27,528 nucleotides of DNA, taken from Silene noctiflora (Eukaryota > Streptophyta > Magnoliopsida > Caryophyllales > Caryophyllaceae). The translations under genes and the position numbers were made by a program. The DNA lies in NCBI GenBank assembly GCA_009801015.1, contig VHZZ01000035.1, forward strand, positions 94,282 to 121,809, in the 5' to 3' direction. The first letter of the stretch is position 1, and every line of letters begins with the position of its first letter. Below the pieces are notes generated by a model. It was not told the DNA's origin and did not search any database. It saw nothing but the letters and a program-made list of their open reading frames with translations. This document shows, one piece after another, positions 16,959 through 27,429 of this stretch.

Positions 16959-17179
16959 TGTTAAACGATATTCCCATAATATCGTAAATATTAGGTGTAT
17001 AATATCTAACCTATTTTAGTATATCATATAATTAATTTCCTCTAATTTAGGCCTTTGTTAAGGTAACTAATCTTTGTGTATTGTATATATACGATGTATC
17101 TCCTATGCCTGATTGATCATTCAATAACAAGATTAATTCTTCCATTTCTCCCGTGTCTATCATTCATCATTGTTTATCA
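16959..17179 (+). repeat. 5' LTR of the copia element
   Basis: 221 bases from TGTTAAACG to TTTATCA, matching the 3' copy except at three sites: A versus G in the ATTA(A/G)TTTCC segment, A versus T in the CCTCT(A/T)ATTT segment, and C versus T in CTCC(C/T)GTGTC. A TATATATAC stretch near 17087-17095 may serve as the promoter box. Confidence 0.96.
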
Positions 17180-17191
17180 TGGCATCAGAGA
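17180..17191 (+). other. Primer-binding site (initiator Met tRNA type)
   Basis: TGGCATCAGAG follows the 5' LTR at once. Plant copia elements usually have TGGTATCAGAGC, complementary to the 3' end of initiator methionine tRNA; this copy has one change (T to C). Confidence 0.85.
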
Positions 17192-17259
17192 TTCATTGAT
17201 CCTGGTTCATTTTTTTTCCGCACATTCACACATATAATTCACCACGAAGATAATTAAGA

Positions 17260-18734
17260 TGACTATGCAAAAATAACCTTTGGTACAACACAAGTAATGT
17301 AGTATTAAGGGTCGAATCCACAGAGAGCTCGGTAGTTATTATTTAATTGTTATGGGGTGAATTTTATCTTGGCAGAAAATGGAGATAGATTGGTTGGTTT
17401 TGAAGACTAAATGCAAAAACAATATAATTAAAAGATGTCTAGGGAAGTCGGGTCACAAATGCAAGATTATAAATGATTCATGTTAAACTCGGATTAGATA
17501 GTGTTGACTAATTGTTTAGGTTATTAGACACCCACCTCTCGGCCTTAGCATCTCAACCATAGAACGGGTCCCAACGATCTCTCGATGACTAGGTCATCCT
17601 ACTACACATGCTTTGCCTAATTCATTTCCGTACCTCTCGATTTATAGAAATGAATAATCAAACTAATCAAAAGTATTGCGCTAGTACAAGTGATTATATA
17701 TTAATCCAAACTATGTGATAGAAACTTTTAGTTATACTTTCAACATCCTAATTTATCATGTTACAAATATTGTTTATGCATTGTTCCCTTCATTCCCTAG
17801 ACAAGGTAAACTACTCTAACATGTTGTAAATATAAACTAAACTAATGATAAATGAAATGATAAATGAAATGATAAATAACATAATGAAACTTAGAATAAA
17901 GATTACCTTGAAATGGAAATGGAAATGGAAAAAAGAAGAACAATTGCAAAATGTAAATAGCTTGAACAACTTGGAAATGCAACTTGAACAACTTGGAAAT
18001 GAAACTTGGAATTAATTTGGAAATGAATATGGAAATGTTGTAAACTACAAACTAATATAAACTAACTAAACTAAACTAAACTAACTACTAATATTAGAGA
18101 GAATTTAGGAATAAGATGTATAAGAAGGTATGGAATATTGTGTAAAAAATGTGATGCTTGATCGTCGAGCATTGCTTGGTATTTATAGGAGTAGAGGCAG
18201 GTAACGGATGATCCAAGAGAGTGGTGATCCCAATCGGGATTGACAAAACCGATCGGGATCGTGTGTTTCCACCTCGTCCTTCATAAATCCGTGCATTAAC
18301 TCCAAAGGATCCTATGCTTATGCAATTAACAACGTTTTAAGAGCCCGGTTTAAGACCTCATTTGGCATCTTAAGATCATTTGGAATCCCATGCTTTCTTC
18401 TTGACTTTTGCTTGACCTTGACTTGTGCATTTGGGTTTTGACTTGGAATTAAAATCATCTTGCATTTACTTGATTAATCCACTAAAAACTCCATGCAAAA
18501 TCCACACAATTGCTTCATCAAAGTCCATTTGCTTTCTACACTTACCTCATTTCTAAACTTGGACTATTTTGTAGTCTTTTTAGCTCAAATAAGCTAGATT
18601 CCTACAAAACATACTAAAACACCTACTTGTACAAGAAATGCAATATTAGCTCTAAAAACACTTAAGCAAGTGCAAATTATCATGTAAAACAAAGCTAATA
18701 GAGGGGGTAAAATCACATAAATAAAGTACTTATC
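17260..18734. repeat. Non-coding dispersed repeat, copy B, inside the copia element
   Basis: It shares landmarks in the same order with copy A: CACAAGTAA then TTAAGGGTCGAATCCACAGAGAGCTC (17297-17322), a TCTAGGG...TCGGGTC segment (17437-17453), CTCTCGG / CTCTCGATG steps (17535-17640), an A-rich tract with short AATGATAAATGA, GGAAATGGAAATGG and CTAAACTAAA repeats (17820-18080), the box TATTTATAG (18180-18188), then a palindrome-like word region (ATCCCAATCGGGAT, CCGATCGGGATCG at 18226-18261), and an end TAAATAAAGTACTTATC. No coding sequence. Boundaries are approximate and no clear target duplication is seen. Its place between primer site and gag makes it a late insertion or a captured leader. 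Confidence 0.55.
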
Positions 18735-18798
18735 ACATGGAGACGGAAATCATCACAAAAACGATCACAAAAACGAGTTCATACCCCCTTCCTCGCCA

Positions 18799-21700
18799 TT
18801 GTACCTTCATCCGAGTGAAAGCCCAAACCTATCCCTGTCCCGAATCATTTTTGATGGGGATAATTATCAATTATGGGCGCATGCGGTACGAAACGGTCTC
18901 GATGCTAAGAACAAATTAAGTTTCATCGAGGGTACCGTAAAGAAGCCGGTGATTAAGGAAGGAGAGGCAGAGACTCTCCAGCAGGTTAACGCGGCCACTG
19001 TCACAGGCGATGAGACACAAACCTTCACTCCAGACGATATCATTCAGTTGCGCACTCTTTTGGCTCATAATACTGATGGTGGTCAGAAAAATGCAGGTAT
19101 GAATGATACTCAATGTGGTCACTGGTTACTCGATAGTGGGTGCTCACATCATATGACAGGGCGACGCGATTTGCTTATTGATATTTGGCGAGGCAGACCC
19201 TCTACTGTCAGCCTACCAGACGGTTCTCAAATCGTAGCACAGGAGCATGGAAAAGTGGTGTTGGCTAATAATTTTATCCTTAAAGATGTTCTTTATGTCC
19301 CGTCCCTGACTTGTGATTTAATCTCGATACAACAATTAATTACGGAAAATAACTGCGTTGTGACCTTTTATAATGATCATTGTGTTATACAGGACCAATC
19401 TACGAGGATGAAGATTGGACGAGGTGAGCACATTGACGGGGTCTATTATTTCAAGGGTGAACAAGCACATGTGGTAGCACAAGCAAGCACGACGACAGAT
19501 TCTAGATTGTGGCACAAGAGACTTGGGCATCCGTCTAGCAGTATTTTACCTCTCTTCTCGAATTTGGTTGGCTTTAATTTATCTTGGAATTCTAATAATA
19601 TTTGTGACCCATGTTGTCGGGCCAAACAAACACGTTCGGTTTTTAAGTCTAGTGATAAAAGAAGTACGGATATTATTGCTTTAATACATTGCGATATTTG
19701 GGGACCCTATCATGCGAAAAGTTTGTCTGGTTCACATTATTTTCTCACTATTGTTGATGACCGAAGTAGATTTGTTTGGGTTCGATTAATGCGTGATAAA
19801 GGTGAAGTAAGCCAATTATTGATTAATTTTTTCAAAATGACAAAGACTCAATTTGGGAAGGAGGTTAAGGTAGTGCAAAGTGACAATGGGACAGGATTTT
19901 TGAGCAATACTATGAAAGACTATTACAATGAGCATGGTATGATATTTCAAACTAGTCAAGTAGATACCCCGCAACAAAATAGTAGGGTGGAACAGAAACA
20001 TAGGCATATCCTAGAAAAAGCCCGTGCATTACGCTTCCAAGCTAACTTACCTATTGATTTCTGGGGGGAATGTGTTCTAACCGTTGCGTATTTGATAAAT
20101 AGAACACCTACTCGGATACTTGATGGTTTGACTCCTTTTGAAGTTTTATATAAAAGACAGCCTAGCTATGATAATGTGAGGGTCTTTGGTAGTATTTGCT
20201 ATGCTCATAATAAAGATAGGCTGAAGGACAAATTCAATGAGCGTGGTAAAAGATGCATTTTTGTGGGATATCCGGCAAGCAAGAAGGGTTAGAAGGTTTA
20301 CGACTTAAAGAAAAAGATTATTTTTGAGTCAAGAGATGTTATTTTTTATGAAAACATTTTTCCCTATGCTAGTGAGGAACCCACGAAAACAAATGAAAAT
20401 AATATCACTAATGAGACAGAGGCTGCTCCTTTTATGGATGAAGTACATGAGATTTTTGAAAACCCACCAGACACTAGTCGAACAACCGACGAAGAGGATA
20501 ATTTGGTCAGAGATAATGTCGACGATAGTGTTCTACAGGAAAGGGAAATAGAAGAGCAACCAGAAACTGAACAGCCAGAAACTGATCAGGCCGTGGATGA
20601 CAAAACAGAGGGACGTGGTGCTCGACAAAAATTCGAGCCATATTGACGTAAAGACTACATATGCAAATCAACTCGCCTTATAGACCCCACAAGCAACGCT
20701 CACTCCGTCAAGTCTTCATCCAAAGAGAAAGGTACTCGTTATCCCTTGAGTAATTATGTCACTACCAGTTATTTTTCTGCTAATTGCAGGAGCTTTTTAG
20801 CCAAAGTGGACGAAATTCGTGAACCACGAAATTATGGAGAAGCTTCGAAAGTGAAGGAGTGGCAGGATGCAATGGCAAAGGAATTTGATGCGCTAGAAGC
20901 TAATGGGACATGGTCCATCATTGATCTTCCAAAGGGAAAGAGAGCCATTGGATGTAGATGGGTTTATAAGGTGAAGTATAAGGCAGATGGGACACTCGAG
21001 CGGTATAAAGCCCGTCTTGTAGCGCAAGGGTATACACAAATCGAAGGAGTGGACTACCATGAAACTTTTGCACCGGTAGCCAAAATGACAAGTGTCCGTT
21101 GTTTATTAGCAGTAGCAGTTTCGAAAGGATGGTCTATTACCCAGCTCGATGTTAATAATGCTTTCCTTCACGGAAATCTAGACGAAGAAGTGTATATGAG
21201 AATGCCACCAGGATTCGAACAAGGAGGATCGACCAAGGTTTGTAAACTATTGAAATCATTATATGGGCTTAAACAAGCCTCTCGTAATTGGTTGCCAAAT
21301 TAACCGATTCATTGACAAGGTATGGTTTCACTCAATCCATGACTGATTACTCCCTTTTCACTTATAACAAAGACGGGATTTTTATTGCCATTTTGGTATA
21401 CGTGGATGATATGATCATTGTGAGTGATAGCGAGGAAGCCACAAATCGTCTCAAGCGTTTTCTAGACCGAAGCTTTGGCATTAAGGATCTTGGAAGGCTT
21501 AAATATTTCTTGGGAATTGAAGTAGCATCCAGTACTAAGGGTCTTTTTCTTAGCCAAAGGAAGTATGCTTTAGAAATTATTAAAGAGGCGGGATTGGAAG
21601 GAGCGAAACCAGTCGACATACCAATTCAACCAAATCACCAATTGGTGTTAGCAGACGGAGATTTATTACATGATCCCATGAAGTATCAGAGATTAGTGGG

Positions 21701-22355
21701 ACGTCTCATTTACTTGACCATTACGAGACCTGACTTGGTATATGTAGTACACATTTTGTCGCAATTTGTACACGCCCCAAGAAAGGAGCATATGGATGCC
21801 GTCTTAAGAGCCATAAGGTACATTAAGAGAAGTCCGGGAGAAGGAATAGTGATAGAACGTAACTGTGACTTGATGTTACGTGGGTACTCGGATTCCGATC
21901 ATGCTAGGTGTCCTTTAACCAGGAGGTCCCTCACGGGGTACTTTGTGAAGTTGGGGAATTCGCCTATTTCTTGGAAAGCGCGAAAACAGACGACGGTTGC
22001 CAAGTCAAGTGCGGAGGCTGAATATCGAGCATTGGGTGCATTAACCAGTGAGGTCATTTGGCTAAAGTATTTCCTTAAGTCTCTCGATATTGATCATCAG
22101 GCGCCAGTGCAGTTGTTTTGTGATAATACCTCGGCTTTGAGCATTGCCAAAAATCCGGTCTTTCATGATCGGACTAAACATATCGAGGTGGATTGCCATT
22201 TTATACGTCATCATANTGTGAACAAGACAATTTCGACCTCTTAAATATGAAGTAAAGATCAGATTGCGGACATCTTTACCAAGGCATTAGGAGGAGAAGC
22301 TTTTCGTTTTCTTCGATCCAAGTTGGGCATTAGCTTGCCAAGTGCTCCAACTTGA
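18799..22355 (+). pseudogene. Broken copia gag-pol
   Basis: A short gag remnant (YLHPSESPNLSLS, then NYQLWAHAV and KLSFIEGTVKKP) runs straight into protease. Most of gag, including any CCHC knuckle, is missing. Protease has WLLDSGCSHHM (about 19123). Integrase has the HKRLGHP...CDPCC zinc site and the acidic triad in HCDIWGP, QSDNGTGF and RVEQKH (about 19690, 19880, 19990). Reverse transcriptase has [22 protein letters not shown] and YVDD (about 21401). RNase H has GYSDSDHA, SAEAEYRA and FCDNTSAL. Breaks: in-frame TAG at 20290-20292, TGA at 20644-20646, a one-base frame change near 21286-21300, an N at 22216, and TAA and TGA at 22242-22250. The frame ends at the TGA at 22353-22355, just before the purine tract. 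No functional polyprotein is possible from this copy. Confidence 0.93.
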
Positions 22356-22362
22356 GGGGGAG
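22352..22362 (+). other. Polypurine tract
   Basis: TTGAGGGGGAG lies directly before the 3' LTR and primes plus-strand synthesis in this class of element. Confidence 0.85.
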
Positions 22363-22583
22363 TGTTAAACGATATTCCCATAATATCGTAAATATTAGGT
22401 GTATAATATCTAACCTATTTTAGTATATCATATAATTAGTTTCCTCTTATTTAGGCCTTTGTTAAGGTAACTAATCTTTGTGTATTGTATATATACGATG
22501 TATCTCCTATGCCTGATTGATCATTCAATAACAAGATTAATTCTTCCATTTCTCCTGTGTCTATCATTCATCATTGTTTATCA
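22363..22583 (+). repeat. 3' LTR of the copia element
   Basis: 221 bases, same ends as the 5' LTR with three substitutions. It is followed at once by the AATCT target duplication at 22584-22588. Confidence 0.96.
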
Positions 22584-22783
22584 AATCTTTCACCTCCAAT
22601 TCGAATCACCTCCAACGGAGCTTTATAACTCTAGTATAACAATTTGAAAATGCCCTTAAAACAAACGATCACATTTCCAGTTATGATAAATTTGTTCAAG
22701 CTCCCTATTAGTCTTTGATAGTCTACCTTGTACTTAGGCACACACCAAGGGTCCTATAACCTTAGAATATGAGAGGTATTACA

Positions 22784-23035
22784 CATTCAACCCGTTTTCA
22801 CAAATAAGAAAATTGACTAATGAAAGTCCAAATCCAACAGAAGAAAGAACACAAGCTGAAACATCAAGGGAGGCTCAAAAGCCAAACATAAGAAAAAGGT
22901 CTAGGCAACGCGTGTGGAGTGGCGAGTTCAGGGGCGAAGGGTGTAGTTATGCCTCATGGAGCGGCGGGTGCTGCAGGACACAACTAGTGCTTGTCCCGCC
23001 TTTTCGTTTTCTCTTGACTTTGTGTTTTGGTTTAG
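22784..23035. other. Unassigned flank between LTR and fold-back MITE
   Basis: About 250 bases with no supported gene. The frame at 22813-23040 has no domain. ATTCAACCCGTTTT here (about 22785-22798) also occurs at about 15902-15915 in the MULE-like MITE, perhaps by chance or through shared repeat ancestry. Confidence 0.3.
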
Positions 23036-23288
23036 GGTAAGATTATCAGTAAAACTCATCCAAGTCTTAAGACTTTGCCGCATTAGCTTTCAACTAAATT
23101 TTATTATTTTTTTATTGTTCAGACTCATCTCAGACTTTACAATATCCATAAAGTCTTAAGTTGAGTCTTGGATTTCCAAGACTCAACTTAAGACTTTGTC
23201 AAGACTAAGGTAGATTATTGGTAGTCTTGAGTGAGTCTTTTTTCAAGACTTACCAAAGTCTTCTCTCAAGACTACCAATAATCTTACC
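23036..23288. mobile_element. Fold-back MITE rich in AAGTCTT / AAGACTT
   Basis: Ends are GGTAAGATTAT and its inverse ATAATCTTACC. Inside is a perfect 23-base inverted repeat with a two-base centre (23150-23172 and 23175-23197) and a second perfect 20-base inverted repeat (23212-23231 and 23265-23284). The whole body is made of AGTCTTGA / TCAAGACT and AAGTCTTAAGACTT units, so the transcript would fold into long hairpins. I found no clear target duplication, so the superfamily is open. Confidence 0.6.
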
Positions 23289-24242
23289 ATTATGCTTTTG
23301 GGCCTTAACTTATCTTCAATACACAAGCTTTTGACTCTTCTTAGTCCATTGTTTGACATGTGTTTGGTTCAAGATTTGAGGTTAAATATGTCCAAGTTAC
23401 TTCCTGAACTTGGAGTGTGATCCTCGATCAAAACACCTACACAATAAATTAAAAACGCGTAAAAACACATCCAAACAACGCAATCTCTACTCTAATGCAT
23501 ACGTTAGCTAAAATGATTGTAAATAAAATAAGTCGATGAAAAAAATAGCTATGAATTGAACTTGGTTGGTAAAGACAGTAAAAATCCGTCACATCAATAC
23601 ACCTAGTACACCCAAAATTTTCTAGAATTTCGAAAAGGCTCGAATGAGTTCCACAAAAAAGGTTTAATTTCACCTTGTATTAAAATGTACTCCCTCTGTC
23701 CCGATCAATGATTGCCCTTCACTTTTTGAATATTATTCATAAAGGAAGAAAATCCTTAAATTAATTTCCAATGCATAACACAAAATATAGTTATGAATGA
23801 TCTTGTTTGATTCTTCTCAATGAGTACGTGAAGATTATGAATGAAGTTGTTTGATTCGTCTTAATAAGTACGTGAAAATTATCAAAATTTTATAATTTTA
23901 GCACTTATATAAGTAAAATATTTACAAAATAAAATGAAAATTGACAAACGTATCTACACCCCTTACTAAAATATGGGTAAGGCAAGTTACTATTCATAAT
24001 GAATAGTAAATTTTTGATTGCCTTTGCTAGACTTTACTGCGGGATTTAAAACAAGGAGGTGGGCAGCGTAGAATTAAGGGACCGACCCAATAGCTTTCTA
24101 CGGCTAAGAAAACATCTTGCGTTTATCAACTACTTGTGCCTTCAGCTAATGAGATCGCTTAACACCCAATAACTAACTTTACTCTCTCCTTCCTCACTTT
24201 CCCCTTAACTTTATCTCATCTCCCTCCCTTTTCCTCATATTA
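23289..24242. other. Gene-free stretch with worn repeats
   Basis: At 23691-23704, TACTCCCTCTGTCCC resembles a Stowaway-type MITE end, but I see no matching second end. At 23793-23882, two imperfect copies of a segment of about 45 bases (ATGAATGA...TTGTTTGATTC...AGTACGTGAA) lie in tandem. A perfect 10+1+10 palindrome TACTATTCAT/A/ATGAATAGTA is at 23988-24008. No gene is supported; the frame at 23449-23673 has no recognisable content. Confidence 0.4.
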
Positions 24243-25303
24243 TGAGTGTTTTGGTAAAAATTTACCGAATAGTTTATTTGATTGCGGGTTAAAGCGATTG
24301 TATGTTAGCCAACGGACGAATCAATGCGATGATACAAACGAATGAAAGAAACAACGAAGAAATAAAGATCGACACAAAATATTTTGGTGACGCGGAAAAC
24401 CCGGTGTGGGAAAAACCGCGGGGGAGTTGGAATCCCACCAACTTTTGCACTATAATCGAGACGGGATCGTAAACTTGGAAGTACAAGGCAGGAATATCTA
24501 GNAATATGATTAAATTGCTAAGTAAGGTGGTGATGGCGATGGAGGGTTGAATGCCCCCTCTGAATGTTGATCCCTCCCTTTTATAAGGTGTTTTGGCTAG
24601 GGTTTATGGATCTCCAACAGGTCCCCATTCAGCTCCTGGATTCCCTCAGTCAGTTGCTGAAAAATAGGAAGGTAGTTTGTTGACTCCTTTTTCTTTGTAC
24701 GTAAGCAAATAACACAATTAATGTGTGTTTGTTTTGGTTTTATCTAATGGCCCACATGTTGCCACGTCATCGATCCTCATCTTTCCTTCTTAGCCATTGA
24801 GTGTTTGCCACGTGGGCCCTCTGGACTTAAAGTGGATTTTGTCCATAACAATTGCCCCCAAATTCTCGTCCGAAGTACTTTGGGCGGGAATTTCGATTTT
24901 ACGGCAGCTCTCTCATAAACCTGATGCATGCCACGTCTTGTCCTAGCTTCCCTCACTATCCCTATTCTCCCTCTTCCCCATAACCGCCTGACACNGCATG
25001 CCACGTCTTGTCCTAGCTTCCCTCACTATCCCTATTCTCCCTCTTCCCCATAACCGCCTGACACAATTAACTTCCTCACCACTTTCCCCATTCCCTCGAT
25101 TATCCCATTCTAGAAAACTCCCCAACTTCCTCACTCTACTCACTCTAGAAAAAAACCCCCCTTAATCTCCTCAAAAACTCCCCCAACTCCATCGTAATTC
25201 CCAATCTTGAAAAAACCCTCGCACTTTCCGACTTTGCTCCCGTCCGACCTCCGTCACCGGGTACCTTTCGCACTCTCGCTTTCTTGCTTTCTTTTCATCA
25301 CCC
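24243..25303 (+). mobile_element. Leader or LTR part of a second retroelement
   Basis: This non-coding block precedes the Transposase_28-like gene. It includes GACGCGGAAAACCCGGTGTGGG and GGGGGAGTTGGAATCCCACC (about 24390-24440), a TATA box TTTTATAA at 24579-24586, and AACAATTGCCCCC at 24848-24860. TG at 24243 and ATAACA at about 24844-24849 could be LTR ends, but the partner LTR lies outside the window, so this is unproven. It also holds an exact 69-base duplication around an N (separate entry). Confidence 0.4.
24926..25064. repeat. Exact 69-base duplication separated by one N
   Basis: 24926-24994 and 24996-25064 are identical (from GCATGCCACG to CGCCTGACAC), with a single N at 24995 between them. 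Exact identity plus an N at the joint suggests two sequence ends that overlap but were not merged in the assembly, rather than a biological tandem repeat. Open frames on the minus strand here repeat the same peptide for that reason. Confidence 0.9.
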
Positions 25304-27429
25304 ATGGCTCAAGAAACTTCGTCCTCCACATCCCCGGCCGTTACCTTGACTGCCGACTCCTTCACTTCCTGTGGCATTCTTTCGGTGAAGCATGCGCCCG
25401 ACTCCGTCTTCACGACGTCCGATCTTCGCCTTATCAGGGAGAGGTTTGGTTTCTCTGATGATGTGGTGTTCCACATTCCTACCCCTGGTCAGAGGGCCGA
25501 CTCCCTTAGGTTGGGTTGGACTTGCCTGTACGACTATCCCTTTAGCTATGGGTTGAGATTCCCTCTTCCTCCCCTGATTAGGGAGTTCTTGACTTTCAAC
25601 AAGCTGGTGATCTGTCAGGTGGCGCCGTATGCTTGGCGTACTTTGCTTGCCATATGTGCCATGAATGAGACTTTTGGGTGTGGTATTGGGCTTTATGACC
25701 TTGCTCACCTATTTTCGGTCCGTTCCTTGGGCCACGGTCAGGTGACCATCCGTACCCGTGATGGGAAGGATAGTTGCATCATCTTTCCCGTCACTCCGGA
25801 TGATAGAAAATGGTTTCAGCGATTCATTTTTGTCGAGATCTGCACTCTTTCTCCCCCGACGGACTACATCCTCACTGCTTGGCTTCCTACTGAAGGTATT
25901 TGCATTTCCATGCTTTTACTTAGTTCTAGTGCTTATTGTTCTTACTTGTGTTTCTGCGTAGATCTGGGGTAAACTGGTTCCATCTCCTGACAAGGGCGCG
26001 TCACTTGCCAAGCTTTTTGGCCCTACTCCAACCCAGAGGACGTTCCCAAATCTGGTCCGGCTCTCTGCTCCTGTCTCTCGGAAGGCTGAGGAGGTTAATA
26101 CAGAAGAAGAAGGATCCATGTCTTCAGGTTTGATGTTTTATATTTCTCCTGCTTTGTATCTGTTTTTCCGTTGCTAGTGCTGATTTCGTCTTAATCGGGG
26201 TTGTTTCAGCGTCAGGTCAACCCAAGGTTACTCTGCGCTCTATTATGGCTCTAAGAAGGAGGAGGAATGTCGGTGGTGCCCCTAACCCTACCGAAAAGAT
26301 GAAGGCTGACCCTGCCCCTGCTTCTGGATCCAGTCCGAGGAAGAGGCCTGCTACTGGCTCAGCGTCCTGCCCTATTCCGATTGATGTCGTTCCTCTGGCC
26401 TCGATGCCCCCACTTTCTAATTTTGCCCCCACGGCTGCACCTGCTCCTACTCCTGCTCCTGGAACTGCTCCTAATTCTGGCGTTGGGGCTTCTTCTGGTT
26501 TTGGTGCTGCTGCTGCTTGCCCAGAGACTGCTCCAAAGATGGTGATCAGGCTGTCTAAACATTTTGGGAGGACCAAGGCCAGCCAATGGCCACAACTGAG
26601 TTCTTTTTTGCTTCCTGGTCCACGCTCTGTGCTGGGGAAGAGATCCCTGAAGGATGTGGTCAGACAGTCTTCCGAGCACTCCTTCGAGGTAGATTTTCCC
26701 TTGGTTTTTGCACTATATCTGGTTTTTTCCCTTTTGCCTTGCTTAACGGATTTTTCTGCTTTTCTGCTTCAGACCCTGCAGCTGTCTTTGTACATCCAGG
26801 GCAGGGTTATGCAACTGGAGGAAGAAATATCCCGCCTTCGATCAGAGAAGGATGATGCATTGGCTGGGAAGGCTGAGGTACTGGCTGAGAAGGCTGAAGT
26901 ACAAGGACTCCTGGACCAAGTCAGGAAGGACCAGGATCTGTTCCAGAAGAAGTTGGACTCTGCTCTGGAGGAAGCTGATAAGCAAAAGAGGGTCGGCCAG
27001 AGTCAGCTGTTGGAGGTTCAGGCTAGTCTCTCCCATGCTCTAGAGTCTGCTACTGGGTTGACTTCTGAGTTGTAGGTTCTTAAATAGAAAAATGCTGCTT
27101 TGAAGAGGACCCTGGTGGACGCCTTTGCCTTTGCCGCCGCCGAGACCAGGATCAGCTGTATTAAAGAGTTCTAGAGTAAGGAGCACCTATCCTGGGACCT
27201 TGCCGCGGAAGAAAAAGCTCTTGCTGAGGACTTCCTAGAGAAGCCTGACTTGGATGTGCTCTCGGGGTTTGAGGATGCTGAGGATGATGATGTTGAGAGT
27301 CCTGCAGCTGAGGAGGTGGCTTTAGTCCAACCATCTTCTGCTCTTGAGGTCGATGATCCAGCTCCTGAGGAGGCAACCGTGGATCCTGCTCTGGAGGTAG
27401 CAACTGCAGGTCCTGCTCCTAGAGAATGA
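25304..27429 (+). pseudogene. Decayed Transposase_28 / coiled-coil retroelement gene with introns
   Basis: Exon 1 (25304-25895) encodes a 197-residue segment like the putative gypsy-type transposon domain (Transposase_28, PF04195): PFSYGLRFPLPPLIREFL, then CQVAPYAWRTLLAICAM and GLYDLAHLFSV. Likely exons 25962-26127 (IWGKLVPSPDKG), 26210-26688 (RRRR, then Ala/Pro-rich) and 26773 onward (coiled coil, VMQLEEEISRLRSEKDDAL, then repeats of K-A-E-V) follow. Later junctions keep frame, but exon 1 to exon 2 is out of phase by one base, giving an early TAA at 25970-25972. Three in-frame TAG codons (27073, 27085, 27172) break the last exon before its end at 27429. Such genes occur as extra frames in some Ty3/gypsy (Tat-lineage) elements; their function is not settled. 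Domain identity is from memory of the family pattern. Confidence 0.65.

Larger units (their letters stand above)
16959..22583 (+). mobile_element. Ty1/copia LTR retrotransposon, gag-deleted (5,625 bp)
   Basis: Both LTRs are 221 bp, begin TGTTAAACG and end TTTATCA, and are flanked by a perfect five-base target duplication AATCT (16954-16958 and 22584-22588). The order is LTR, initiator-Met-type primer site, a non-coding insert of about 1.5 kb, a shortened gag, protease, integrase, reverse transcriptase, RNase H, purine tract, LTR. This is the Ty1/copia order (integrase before reverse transcriptase). The LTRs differ at three positions out of 221 (about 1.4%), so insertion is recent, yet the coding region has several breaks. 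It is therefore non-autonomous now. Confidence 0.95.
15967..22783 (-). mobile_element. Ty3/gypsy-type LTR on the minus strand, split by copia
   Basis: Minus-strand sequence beginning at 22783 (TGTAATACCTCTCATATTC) has the TGTAATACC start common in plant chromovirus (Tekay/Del-type) LTRs. It runs to 22589, is interrupted by the copia element with its target duplication, and resumes at 16958. It then shows a TATA box (CCTATATATA, about 16781-16790) and an AAACCCTAA leader-like segment, as an LTR promoter would. The far end could not be found; I give the edge of the MITE at 15967 only as a limit. No coding region of this element is present, so it may be a solo or truncated LTR. The family call is from general resemblance. 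Confidence 0.42.

Noticed and set aside
16959..22583. A domesticated copia gene
   Set aside because: Intact LTRs with a target duplication, several stops and a frame change show an ordinary defective element rather than a conserved host gene.
26217..26679. Minus-strand Ala/Gly- and Ser/Arg-rich frames
   Set aside because: They are complements of the Ala/Pro-rich exon of the Transposase_28-like gene, whose plus-strand frame fits splice sites and coiled-coil continuation.
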